Origin: Mycobacterium arosiense ATCC BAA-1401 = DSM 45069
GTDB lineage: Bacteria > Actinomycetota > Actinomycetes > Mycobacteriales > Mycobacteriaceae
DNA: 52,954 nt
Direction of reading: 5' to 3'
Assembly (NCBI RefSeq): GCF_002086125.1
Contig: NZ_MVHG01000029.1
Location: forward strand, 1 to 52,954
The notes under the pieces were generated by a model that was not told where the DNA came from, did not search any database, and worked only from the letters and a program-made list of their open reading frames with translations. Below, in pieces: positions 15,842 through 23,397 of this stretch. Positions within the stretch are counted from its first letter, which is position 1, and each line of letters opens with the position of its first letter. A program made the translations under genes and the position numbers.

Positions 15842-16573
15842 TCACAAGATCCGTCCTTCCCCTGCCGCAGGGTCGGCGATGGCTTGCCGCACCAGCTGGC
15901 GTTGGCGGGTGCTAAGCCGGACAAGGTGGTTGGCCAGCGCCGCGGCCTCGGTGCCGTCCGGCGCCATATCCCCGGGGTAGACGACCAGCCTCGGCTCGCC
16001 GTCCGGGGCCGGAATCTCGGCAACGAACCCAAACCGAGCAACATCTTCGCCGCAGGCGTGCAGCTGCCACCCCTGGCGCAGCAACGCCAGCGCCCACCAG
16101 TACGCGATACGCACCCCGCGGTCGGGTTGGCACACCCGCCCCGGAATCGGCGCCACGCACTTACGGATCGGCGCCGGCGCGTTCATCAAGCCGAGCCCGC
16201 GCAGCAGGTCCAGGAGCTCGTCGAGCTGCTCAGTCCACCCGAGGGCACCCAGGCGCCACACCGCTTCGGCGAGCAGGGTGGGCACGTCATGGGGAAGCGC
16301 AGGGTTGTGGTCGTTGCTGCGCACCACCTCGACGAGGCGATACGAGGCCAGTCGCACACTCACGCGCGCCGCCAGCTGATTGGCATCGAAGTGCACGCCA
16401 AGCAGCAGATCGCCGCGCCGGCGCAGTTCAGTGGTCCACCAGTACACGGGACGCACGGCCTGGGCGGGCTGCTTGATCCGCGAGGTGGGAATGGGGGCGA
16501 AGCATGGCTCGAACCCGGCAAGGGAGGGCATCTGAGGCGTTGGGCGATGCCCAAGTGCGTGAGGCAGTTTCAC
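15842..16573 (-). CDS. Hypothetical protein with two related halves
   Basis: A 243-residue protein. A segment with PIPTSRIKQPAQAVRPVYWW in the first half is echoed by PIPGRVCQPDRGVRIAYWW in the second, each followed by LLLG/LLRQGW, which suggests an ancient internal duplication. GTG at 16573 has AGGAGG five bases upstream; a TTG at 16576 is also possible. It is transcribed divergently from the XRE-type repressor gene, so it may be that repressor's target. No family was recognised. The 200 bases downstream hold leader copy B. Confidence 0.6.
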   Translation of the reverse strand: MKLPHALGHRPTPQMPSLAGFEPCFAPIPTSRIKQPAQAVRPVYWWTTELRRRGDLLLGVHFDANQLAARVSVRLASYRLVEVVRSNDHNPALPHDVPTLLAEAVWRLGALGWTEQLDELLDLLRGLGLMNAPAPIRKCVAPIPGRVCQPDRGVRIAYWWALALLRQGWQLHACGEDVARFGFVAEIPAPDGEPRLVVYPGDMAPDGTEAAALANHLVRLSTRQRQLVRQAIADPAAGEGRIL

Positions 16574-16594
16574 CAAATCCTCCTCATTAAGCCG

Positions 16595-16638
16595 GTCTTA
16601 CGCACACCATACTCTAAACTAAGACGATAAAGTAAGAC
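16595..16638. promoter_or_regulatory. Candidate operator between divergent genes
   Basis: GTCTTAC (16595-16601) and GTAAGAC (16632-16638) are exact inverted copies, and a third half-site CTAAGAC lies at 16619-16625. They fall in the 95-base AT-rich gap between the hypothetical gene (start 16573) and the XRE repressor (start 16669), overlapping possible -10 sequences such as TACTCT. Binding by the adjacent repressor is the natural inference. Confidence 0.45.
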
Positions 16639-16668
16639 ACTAGGATTAACAATTTTCGGGAGCCCTCG

Positions 16669-17157
16669 GTGAACCTGTCTAGCTATGACGCGCCAGGCCG
16701 TAGACCTCGTATGACGCGCCGTGTGCTGCGTGGCTTCAACGCACAGACCTTCGCCGAGATCCGCCGTCACAACGGCATCAGCGTCAGCGACCTCGCCCGG
16801 GTCGCCGACGTCTCGCCGGCGACCATCTTCAACTGGGAAGGCGGCAAGGGAACCCCTCAGGTGGATCTGCTTGCCCGCGTTATGCGCATCCTCGACACTC
16901 CGATCGAGCAGGTTGTGACCATCCCCGCCGACGAGCGCTACCCCGGTGACTGGCGTGTCCTCAAAGGGCTGACCCAGCCCGAGCTGGCCGCGGCCGCCAA
17001 GATCGCCACCACCACGCTGCGCGGCATCGAACGCGCCGACGCGGCACTCACTGACACCAACGCGGCCAAGCTCGCACAACGGCTCGGAATCAGCGTCGAG
17101 GAATACCAAGCGGCCTACCAGCGCGCCCGCCAACGGCCTCCCGGCGCCCCGGTGTAA
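16669..17157 (+). CDS. XRE-type regulator with two helix-turn-helix domains
   Basis: A 162-residue protein. The first HTH is at about residues 27-75 (ISVSDLARVADVSPATIFNWE), the second at about 95-145 (LTQPELAAAAKIATTTLRGIE). GTG at 16669 has GGGAG six bases upstream; ATG at 16711 is an alternative. Paired XRE domains suggest binding to two adjacent half-sites, as found in the divergent promoter. Likely a repressor of itself and of the divergent gene. Confidence 0.8.
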   Translation: MNLSSYDAPGRRPRMTRRVLRGFNAQTFAEIRRHNGISVSDLARVADVSPATIFNWEGGKGTPQVDLLARVMRILDTPIEQVVTIPADERYPGDWRVLKGLTQPELAAAAKIATTTLRGIERADAALTDTNAAKLAQRLGISVEEYQAAYQRARQRPPGAPV

Positions 17158-17679
17158 CGGCGTCGCAACTCCCAGCAAATCCCTGCGGTCGACATAGCCT
17201 CGATCGGTACGCGCCGCGCAGCTGAGCTGCGTGTGGGGCAGGGCCGGCGCGCAACCAGCAGCCACAGCCACAACGGGCCTGCTGGCGAGCCTTTCCATTC
17301 CCATCGGTCCTCCGAACGCCCTATGCCTTTGCCCCGGCACCGAGGCTGGGTACAGAAAAATTCCAACAGGTCAAACGCGGAAAGTCACGAAAGTGAGCAA
17401 AGGAAAAAACGACAACTCGCCAATAACGATTCGATAACAATCGCTGGGGGCGGAGTCGGGTCGGCGAATGGGGCCAGCCGGTGAGCAGCAGGCACAGGGC
17501 GGTGGCGCCGAGGGGTGCCCAGCGGACTGCGGCAGTGGGCCGTGATGCACGGGCGCTGTGCTTTGGCGCGCTGTTTTCCGGCGTCCTTGGGGGTGGTTCT
17601 GAGGCGCTCACGGGGCGCGGTCTCCTTGCCTGGGCCTGGTGGGTATGGGTGCAGACGCTACCAACAAAAACACAGCGGT

Positions 17680-17711
17680 GCAATGGTTTGAAACATTGCG
17701 CTAGGTTTTTT
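17680..17711 (+). terminator. Probable intrinsic terminator
   Basis: GCAATG (17680-17685) pairs with CATTGC (17694-17699), and a run of six T follows at 17706-17711. It is about 520 bases downstream of the XRE gene, so it may end read-through transcription from that side. Confidence 0.45.
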
Positions 17712-17914
17712 GCTGGGGTGTAGTCCAAAGCATGCAGGGCAGCACGGCAGCGCCCGAGGGCTTCACCCCTTGGCTTGGACAGGTCCCGGCCCCTACCGCA
17801 CCACTACTCGATATCGGTGACATAGCGACACAATGCGCGATCGGGCGGTCGTTCCGCGACGTCTTGCAGACCCGTTTGGTCGCGTACCAAGTCGTATTTC
17901 GTCCCGCCACATCG

Positions 17915-17932
17915 CGCGACTCGACGCGACTC
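17915..17932. repeat. 18-base direct repeat, left copy
   Basis: CGCGACTCGACGCGACTC here is identical to 18788-18805. The two copies bracket the HTH regulator gene, this one lying 25 bases beyond its stop codon. It contains two GCGACT words ten bases apart. Confidence 0.6.
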
Positions 17933-17957
17933 GGCTAACGCGTCTTGCGGCCTGCGT

Positions 17958-18743
17958 TCAGGCAGAGTCGACGATGTCTGAGAGCGCGAGCGGCCCGTCG
18001 AACTGGTTACGCCCGGCGAGGGTGTCATAGACAGCGCCGGGATCGTCCAAGGTGACCGCATCGAGGTCGACGCCCTCGACTGAGTGTGGATCGACCCGCA
18101 CCCACCGCCACGGATGGGCCACTACCGCAGCGTCATTGAGAAAACCGGTGTAGTAGCCGTCGAGAATCGTTTCACCGGGCAGCATCACAAGATGCAGCGA
18201 GCCAAAGAAGTAGCGGTCGTTGTGATTACGGAAATGACCCATCAGGTGTCGACCGAACAGCCGTGCGGTCACATCGGTTTCGTGCCCGGCCGAATGACCT
18301 TCAAAGCGCGGCGCCGGCGGATAGTTGCGGGACACGATCCCCGCTCCCCGCACGGTGACCGTCGACAGATCGACGTGCCGGTAGCCGCCACTGATCAGGT
18401 AGCCCGTCGCCCAGAGCCCTCCCAACAGCGCAGGATCTAGGCCTGGCCCGATCCCGGCGAGCACATCGTCATCCACTGCAACTGATGGGCCGCGAGGCTG
18501 TCCGTGGCCGAACAGCTCTTTGGCCGTCCAGCCCGAGAACATCTGCTCGAGCACCACACAGTGATGCCCTTGGGGAAGGGTCCGCACCTGACCTCCGACC
18601 CAGCGGTAATACTGCGATTTCGTGGGCGGAACGGCATTGCGGGGCAGGTCTAATTCCCGGGCCACGCGCTTATATTCAGCGATGAATTCGGAGTAAGCGT
18701 GCATGTGACGTTCGTCGAGAAGCGCCTTCAACAAATTCGCCAC
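17958..18743 (-). CDS. HTH-type regulator, paralogue of the gene at 50.1 kb
   Basis: A 261-residue protein. The N-terminal 75 residues are a DNA-binding-like region (LLDERHMHAYSEF, PPTKSQYYRWVGGQ, CVVLEQMFSGWTAKELFG). The remainder is a strand-rich sensor-like domain with LFGRHLMGHFRNHNDRYFFGS and LPGETILDGYYTGFL. The paralogue at 50121-50891 aligns over the whole length. Such proteins are common in actinobacteria but have no assigned function that I know. GTG at 18743 sits six bases behind a TAGGCT hexamer, suggesting a leaderless transcript. Confidence 0.75.
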   Translation of the reverse strand: MANLLKALLDERHMHAYSEFIAEYKRVARELDLPRNAVPPTKSQYYRWVGGQVRTLPQGHHCVVLEQMFSGWTAKELFGHGQPRGPSVAVDDDVLAGIGPGLDPALLGGLWATGYLISGGYRHVDLSTVTVRGAGIVSRNYPPAPRFEGHSAGHETDVTARLFGRHLMGHFRNHNDRYFFGSLHLVMLPGETILDGYYTGFLNDAAVVAHPWRWVRVDPHSVEGVDLDAVTLDDPGAVYDTLAGRNQFDGPLALSDIVDSA

Positions 18744-18749
18744 AAAGCC

Positions 18750-18805
18750 AGCCTAGAAGCCAAAAGCGACTCTATGCGACTTCACCACGCGACTCGACGC
18801 GACTC
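18750..18805 (-). promoter_or_regulatory. Promoter with phased AGTCGC repeats
   Basis: On the coding strand four AGTCGC words occur (plus-strand GCGACT at 18766, 18776, 18789 and 18799), spaced 10, 13 and 10 bases, roughly one helical turn. Ten bases further comes TAGGCT (18755-18750), then six bases and the GTG. The upstream pair is part of the 18-base repeat also found at 17915. The paralogue's promoter at 50074-50120 has the same design. Confidence 0.55.
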
Positions 18806-18880
18806 CGAAAGACGAGAAGAGGCCCGGAAGCGACATCGCTTGGCGCAAACTGGGTGCCCGCGGTGCTTACGATGAAGCCA

Positions 18881-19579
18881 ATGACCGCCACCTCGCTGTT
18901 CAAAGACCACGCCAGCGCCTACGCCGCCTGGTCGGTGAAGAATCCGGTCAACAACCAATACGACCGGCCCACCATCCTTGAACTGGCCGGCGATTTGAGC
19001 GGAAAACACGTTCTCGAACTGGGATGCGCCGCCGGCGGCCTGACCACCCATCTGGTCCAACGAGCCGCCGAGGTCCTCGCCGTTGACGCCGAGCCGCAAA
19101 TGATCGAGCTCGCCCGTCAACGGCTCGGCACTGCGGCCCAGTTCGAACTCGTCGACCTCGACCAGCCCACCGACATCGCCCCACCCGCCAGCGTGGACGT
19201 CGTCGTGGCCTCGCTAGTCCTGCACTACATCCAAGACTGGGCTCCGCTGATGCGAGAGCTTCACCGCTGCCTCAAGCCCGGCGGAACGCTGGTCTTCTCC
19301 ATGCACCACCCCATCACCGGATGGCTGTTGTCAGATCGCGCGGATTACCACCGCACGCAGCTGGTCAGCGAGGTGTGGAACTGGGGTGGCCTCGAGGTGA
19401 CAGCCCAGTCATACCGCCGGCCCCTATCGAGCATCTTCGGTGAACTCCGACGCGCAGGCTTCAGCATCGACACCGTCGAAGAACCACAGATCCAGCCCAC
19501 CGCTGACATCGACGCCGAGCTGCTCCACGCACTGAACACCCAACCGTTCTTCCTCTACATACGCGCCCAACGCGACTAA
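18881..19579 (+). CDS. SAM-dependent methyltransferase (class I)
   Basis: A 232-residue protein with the Rossmann-type methyltransferase motifs: motif I VLELGCAAGG at 44-53, VLAVDAEPQMIELAR as motif post-I, then DVVVASLVLHYIQDW and LKPGGTLVFSMHHP. The substrate is unknown; the closest general group is the UbiE/Methyltransf_11 type. The ATG at 18881 is chosen because TACGAT (18868-18873) lies exactly seven bases before it, giving a leaderless transcript; ATG 18872 overlaps that box. trpF follows after 12 bases. Confidence 0.8.
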   Translation: MTATSLFKDHASAYAAWSVKNPVNNQYDRPTILELAGDLSGKHVLELGCAAGGLTTHLVQRAAEVLAVDAEPQMIELARQRLGTAAQFELVDLDQPTDIAPPASVDVVVASLVLHYIQDWAPLMRELHRCLKPGGTLVFSMHHPITGWLLSDRADYHRTQLVSEVWNWGGLEVTAQSYRRPLSSIFGELRRAGFSIDTVEEPQIQPTADIDAELLHALNTQPFFLYIRAQRD

Positions 19580-19591
19580 CTACCCGCCGCC

Positions 19592-20254
19592 ATGAATCCT
19601 GCTGTGCGCGTGAAGATTTGCGGCATCGGCACCACTGACGACCTGGCGGCCGCGGTCACCGCCGGCGCCGACGCAATAGGACTGATCGTTGGCACCACAC
19701 ACCTCAGCGAAGATGAACTCGACATCGAACAAGCCCAACACCTCGCCGCGGCCACCCCGGTGTTCGTTTCCACGGTGCTGGTCACCCACCTCACGGAGGC
19801 CTCCCGCATCTGCGAAGTGGCAGACCTCCTCGGCGTCGACACCATCCAAGTCCACGGCGAGCTGACCGCCACTGCCGCGCGCGAACTCTGGCGCCACCGC
19901 GCACACCGCCGCATTATTCGCACCGTGCACATCACCGGCTCGCAGAGCATCGACGAAGCCGACGAAGCAGCCACCGCCGCCCACGCGCTCCTGCTCGATA
20001 GCCGCACCGAAACCCGTTTGGGCGGCACCGGCCTCACGCACGACTGGACCACCAGCCGTCGCATCGTCGAACGCCTCCACCCGCTGCCGGTCATCCTCGC
20101 CGGCGGCCTGGCCGCAGACAACGTCGGCCAAGCCATCGACACCGTCCACCCATTCGGCGTCGACGCCAACAGCCGCCTCAAATCCGCGACCGGCCGCAAA
20201 GACCCCGCCGCCTGCACAGCCTTCGTCGCAGCCGCCACCACCCGCGTCAGGTAA
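19592..20254 (+). CDS. trpF: Phosphoribosylanthranilate isomerase (TrpF)-like
   Basis: A 220-residue single-domain beta/alpha barrel. TrpF landmarks are present: KICGI with catalytic Cys10, DTIQVHGE at 83-90, LLLDS with catalytic Asp136, GGTG at 144-147 before HDW, PVILAGGL, and a terminal GVDANSRLK...GRKD where the usual S-G-V-E motif is altered. The reaction is the isomerisation of phosphoribosylanthranilate in tryptophan synthesis. Mycobacteria normally use the dual-substrate PriA for this step and lack trpF, so this copy is unexpected. It is co-directional with a methyltransferase and a HerA-like ATPase, without other trp genes. Confidence 0.8.
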   Translation: MNPAVRVKICGIGTTDDLAAAVTAGADAIGLIVGTTHLSEDELDIEQAQHLAAATPVFVSTVLVTHLTEASRICEVADLLGVDTIQVHGELTATAARELWRHRAHRRIIRTVHITGSQSIDEADEAATAAHALLLDSRTETRLGGTGLTHDWTTSRRIVERLHPLPVILAGGLAADNVGQAIDTVHPFGVDANSRLKSATGRKDPAACTAFVAAATTRVR

Positions 20255-20280
20255 AAAGCCGCAACGTCGCTCTACGGCGC

Positions 20281-20307
20281 TATCGTCGCCCCATGAGGCC
20301 AGCATGA
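20281..20307 (+). promoter_or_regulatory. -10 box and four-codon leaderless leader of the HerA-like gene
   Basis: TATCGT at 20281-20286 is followed after six bases by ATG AGG CCA GCA TGA (20293-20307), a four-codon frame whose TGA overlaps the ATG of the HerA-like gene (20304). Ribosomes loading at the leaderless first ATG could reinitiate at the main start, which has no other ribosome binding site. Confidence 0.45.
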
Positions 20308-22184
20308 GCACCCAGGCCGACACCACAAGACCAGGCGCAATCGACCTCGCGCCTGGCGTCCAGCTGCCACCTGAAATCGTGACCGCCGGTGTCGCGGTAC
20401 TAGCCAACCGCGGCGGCGGAAAATCCGCCGTCACACACCGACTCGTCGAACTCATGCACACCGCCGGCCTGCCAGTGGTCGTACTCGACGTCAAAGGCGA
20501 CTGGTGGGGCATCCGCTCCAGCGCCGACGGCAAGGGCCCAGGCCTGCCCTTCGTCATCTTCGGCGGAGACCACCACGACGTACCCCTGGAACCAACCGCC
20601 GGCCAGTTACTCGCAGACCTCATCGTCGACGACCGGATCCCCGCCGTGCTGGACCTATCACACATGAGCAAGGCACAAGCACGCACATTTGCCACCGCAT
20701 TCGCCGAACGGCTCTACCACCGCAACCGCGACCCCCTCCACGTGGTGATCGAAGAAGCCGACGTCCTCATCCCCCAGCGCGTATCAGCCGACACCGCGCG
20801 ACTTTTGGGTGCAATGGAAGACCTCGCCAAACGCGGCCGCCACCGCGGCCTGGGCCTCACAGTGGTCAGTCAGCGCGCACAAGAAACCGCAAAATCCGTA
20901 CTGGAACTGATGGAGACGGTGATCCTGCTCCGCATGACCGGACCCCGCTCGATCAAAGCCGTCCAAGACTGGATCAACGTCAACGCCGACCACGACGACA
21001 CCACCGCCCGCCAAGTCATAGCATCCCTGCCATCACTGGCCGTAGGCGAAGGATGGGTGTGGAGCCCCGGGTTCCTCCGAATCCTCAAGCGCACAACGTT
21101 TCCGATGTTCAGCACCTTCGATTCGCACGCCACACCCAAGCCAGGACAAACACGGGTGGTCCCGAAGAAACGCGCCGACATCGACCTCGACAAACTCGGC
21201 GCAGAGATCGCCGCAACACGAGAACGCGCCCACCACAACGACCCACACACTCTTCACGCCGAAATACAGTCCCTGCGCAGCCAACTCGCCGCCGCCAGCG
21301 CACGCGCAGACCAGGCGACCCAGCAGGCGTCCGCCGCCGCGCAGCTCCTCGAGCAGCGCGAGAGTGAAATCGCCACACTGCGCGCACAACTGACCGACCT
21401 TCAGACACGACGTCACGAAGACCCCCACGTCGTCAAGTCACTGCGATCAGCGGCCGAACTGATCAACTCGGCACTGCACACCCTCACCACCGCGCCGGCA
21501 CCGCCTACCGCACCAGCGCACGAGACCACATCCTCGACACGGCCTGCCGAGCCCAAGCACCCGAGCCAACCACGCCCCACCAACGCTGCCACCGCACAGC
21601 ACAACGGCGACCCATGCTCCCCCACCACCCTCGGCCAACCGGCCGAACCAAACAGTGACGCGCCGTTGCGGTTTCGCTCCGGAGCGCACCGCATGATCAC
21701 CGCGCTGGCTCGAATGGCCCCGCTGCGACTCACCAAATCCCAGTGGGCCACGGTCGCGCGAATGAAGCACACCGGCGGCACCTGGTCGACCTACCTCGGA
21801 CAACTGCGCCGCGCAGGACTCATCGATGAAAACGCCACCGGGTTCACCTTGACCGAGGCCGGCTGGCAATACGTCGGCCACCGGCCCAAACCCATGACCG
21901 CCCAAGAGCTCCAGCAGCACTACCTCGGCATCCTGCGCGCCGGAGCGGCGCGAATGCTCCAAGCAGCCATCGACGCCTACCCGAACGGGTTGACCAGAGA
22001 TCAGATCGCCCAGGCAGCCGATGTGAGCGTCAGTGGCGGCACCTTTTCGACCTACCTCGGCCAGCTGCGCCGCAACGGCCTCGTCGAACAACGCGGTGAC
22101 CTCGTCGTTGCCACCGACGTCCTCATGCGCGCAGCATCAGGCGCAAGCGACTCACTGCCACACAGGGATTCAGAACAGCGCTGA
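20304..22184 (+). CDS. HerA/FtsK-type ATPase with coiled coil and two C-terminal winged helices
   Basis: A 626-residue protein. The ATPase domain has Walker A ANRGGGKS at 34-41 and Walker B VVIEEAD around 147-153, with the RQ/RG-rich regions of the HerA/DUF87 group. A Gln/Ala-rich coiled coil lies near 300-365, then a Pro/Thr-rich linker. Two similar winged-helix repeats follow at about 460-530 and 535-605, sharing GGTWSTYLGQLRRAGL and GGTFSTYLGQLRRNGL. It probably pumps or translocates DNA, with the repeats giving DNA contact. A transfer or maintenance role on the element is inferred; no relaxase is seen nearby. Confidence 0.8.
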   Translation: MSTQADTTRPGAIDLAPGVQLPPEIVTAGVAVLANRGGGKSAVTHRLVELMHTAGLPVVVLDVKGDWWGIRSSADGKGPGLPFVIFGGDHHDVPLEPTAGQLLADLIVDDRIPAVLDLSHMSKAQARTFATAFAERLYHRNRDPLHVVIEEADVLIPQRVSADTARLLGAMEDLAKRGRHRGLGLTVVSQRAQETAKSVLELMETVILLRMTGPRSIKAVQDWINVNADHDDTTARQVIASLPSLAVGEGWVWSPGFLRILKRTTFPMFSTFDSHATPKPGQTRVVPKKRADIDLDKLGAEIAATRERAHHNDPHTLHAEIQSLRSQLAAASARADQATQQASAAAQLLEQRESEIATLRAQLTDLQTRRHEDPHVVKSLRSAAELINSALHTLTTAPAPPTAPAHETTSSTRPAEPKHPSQPRPTNAATAQHNGDPCSPTTLGQPAEPNSDAPLRFRSGAHRMITALARMAPLRLTKSQWATVARMKHTGGTWSTYLGQLRRAGLIDENATGFTLTEAGWQYVGHRPKPMTAQELQQHYLGILRAGAARMLQAAIDAYPNGLTRDQIAQAADVSVSGGTFSTYLGQLRRNGLVEQRGDLVVATDVLMRAASGASDSLPHRDSEQR

Positions 22185-22210
22185 AAGTCACGGGTGTCAG
22201 CCTGTTGCTT

Positions 22211-22483
22211 TTAGGCTGTTCGGCGCAGCCGAAGAACGTCGCGCACCACGCAGCCGACGCGCTCGGCGGCCTCCGCGGCCGATAGCGTCGGATTGAGCAG
22301 AATCTGCAGCTCGTCGGCAGTGAACCTGGGTTCGGCATCCCAGGGTGCCTCATCCCACCCGGTTTCGCTGAAGCCGGAAAACAATTCGTCGCGCACAGCA
22401 ATCCTCACGAAAGTTGATGCTGAAGGGGAGCTTTCGAGCGCCATTACAAGATAGCCATCGCCGAGCGCTCCGCGGGGCGTCAT
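22211..22483 (-). CDS. Small protein with C-terminal helix-turn-helix-like segment
   Basis: A 90-residue protein ending in LSAAEAAERVGCVVRDVLRLRR, which looks like a short helix-turn-helix. ATG at 22483 has GAGG five bases upstream; ATG 22444 is an alternative. It follows a Trp-rich hypothetical protein on the same strand with a 50-base gap. An antitoxin or regulator role is possible from size and position only. Confidence 0.5.
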   Translation of the reverse strand: MTPRGALGDGYLVMALESSPSASTFVRIAVRDELFSGFSETGWDEAPWDAEPRFTADELQILLNPTLSAAEAAERVGCVVRDVLRLRRTA

Positions 22484-22533
22484 CGCCGCCTCGGAAGAAC
22501 CGCTCGCGTCGATCGTACCGGCGCCACCTCCCG

Positions 22534-23055
22534 TCAGTCATTTCGAGATGTCGGCTCAACGAACCTCCACCCGATCACGAATTCGGCCCAGCCACGCGCA
22601 TGTGGCCGGGGCCGGCCGAGCTCCACCCAGGCTCTATGTGGTTCGTCGAAGACCCAGCGAAACACCAGGCCGGTGTCGCCCTCGCCCAGGAACGGCGCCG
22701 CGGCGACGTAGCGGTGACCCGCCGCTGCAAAAGCAGCCGCGAAGGCCGACCACTCACTGTCGTTCTCCCACCACAGCGGAGTGAGCGCGCCGGACTCCTC
22801 CAGCTCAGCAAGTGCCGCAACCTCGCCATGGGTGTCCACCGCGTGAACGAAACGGGCCCACCTCGGGTGGGGCCGCCGCGGCTTGCCGAGCCTTTCCCAC
22901 AGCGCATGCGCGTTGTCCCAATGCCACGGCTTCTCCCAGAATTCCCACGGATCATCCGGCCAGCCGTCGGACTTCGTGGCAGCCAGAACGCACGCGAACT
23001 CGAACACCGCGCGGCTGAAATCGATCCACCGCCCACCTCTTTCATGCTCACCCAT
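22534..23055 (-). CDS. Trp-rich hypothetical protein
   Basis: A 173-residue soluble protein unusually rich in Trp, His, Pro and Glu (WPDDPWEFWEKPWHWDN, later VELGRPRPHARGWAEF). No family was recognised. It has a general likeness in composition and length to the Trp-rich protein at 44136-44750, but no convincing alignment was made. It precedes the small HTH-like gene on the same strand. Confidence 0.55.
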   Translation of the reverse strand: MGEHERGGRWIDFSRAVFEFACVLAATKSDGWPDDPWEFWEKPWHWDNAHALWERLGKPRRPHPRWARFVHAVDTHGEVAALAELEESGALTPLWWENDSEWSAFAAAFAAAGHRYVAAAPFLGEGDTGLVFRWVFDEPHRAWVELGRPRPHARGWAEFVIGWRFVEPTSRND

Positions 23056-23081
23056 CGTGGCGTCCGCCGCGTATAGCAGTG

Positions 23082-23273
23082 TCAGTCACTCCCGAGCGTG
23101 GTAATCACGCCCCCTTCTTGGGAGGCATAGTGCTCGGCGAGAGCGTGCTCGGCATCAGTGAACGCGCGGATCGCCTCGGGCCGGCCAGGAACTCGAACCA
23201 ACATCGTCAGATCTTGGATTCGCGCGGGAGGCAGTTTCGGCGCCTGCCGACTACTGTGCAAAGGCTCAGACAC
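23082..23273 (-). CDS. Small hypothetical protein
   Basis: A 63-residue product with a charged, helix-forming C-terminal part (VPGRPEAIRAFTDAEHALAEHYASQ, given here as two halves VPGRPEAIRAFT and DAEHALAEHYASQ) that looks protein-like. GTG at 23273 is the best available start; the open frame further upstream runs into the promoter of the divergent nuclease gene. Similar small proteins occur in actinophages, but no family can be named. Confidence 0.4.
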   Translation of the reverse strand: MSEPLHSSRQAPKLPPARIQDLTMLVRVPGRPEAIRAFTDAEHALAEHYASQEGGVITTLGSD

Positions 23274-23397
23274 CAGCCCATTATCGACGACCGAACCGAC
23301 ATCACCGACGCAACAGCTCGACGCCCCAAGGGGCAACCGCGCTGTGCCGACGGACGAATTGATCGCCCTGTCATGAGACGGCGTTACGGTCGGCAAC

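Larger units (their letters stand above)
17158..17957. other. Long gene-free region between convergent genes
   Basis: About 800 bases between the 3' ends of the XRE repressor and the HTH regulator. Open frames here (for example minus 17321-17728) have no ribosome binding site and no protein-like composition. Visible elements are an A-rich stretch around 17375-17445 with two similar ATAACRATYCG words, one terminator-like hairpin (17680-17711) and a GCGACT repeat near the right end. Nothing else was recognised. Confidence 0.5.

Noticed and set aside
17321..17728. 135-codon minus-strand frame in the empty region
   Set aside because: No ribosome binding site, no plausible domain, and it crosses the terminator-like hairpin.
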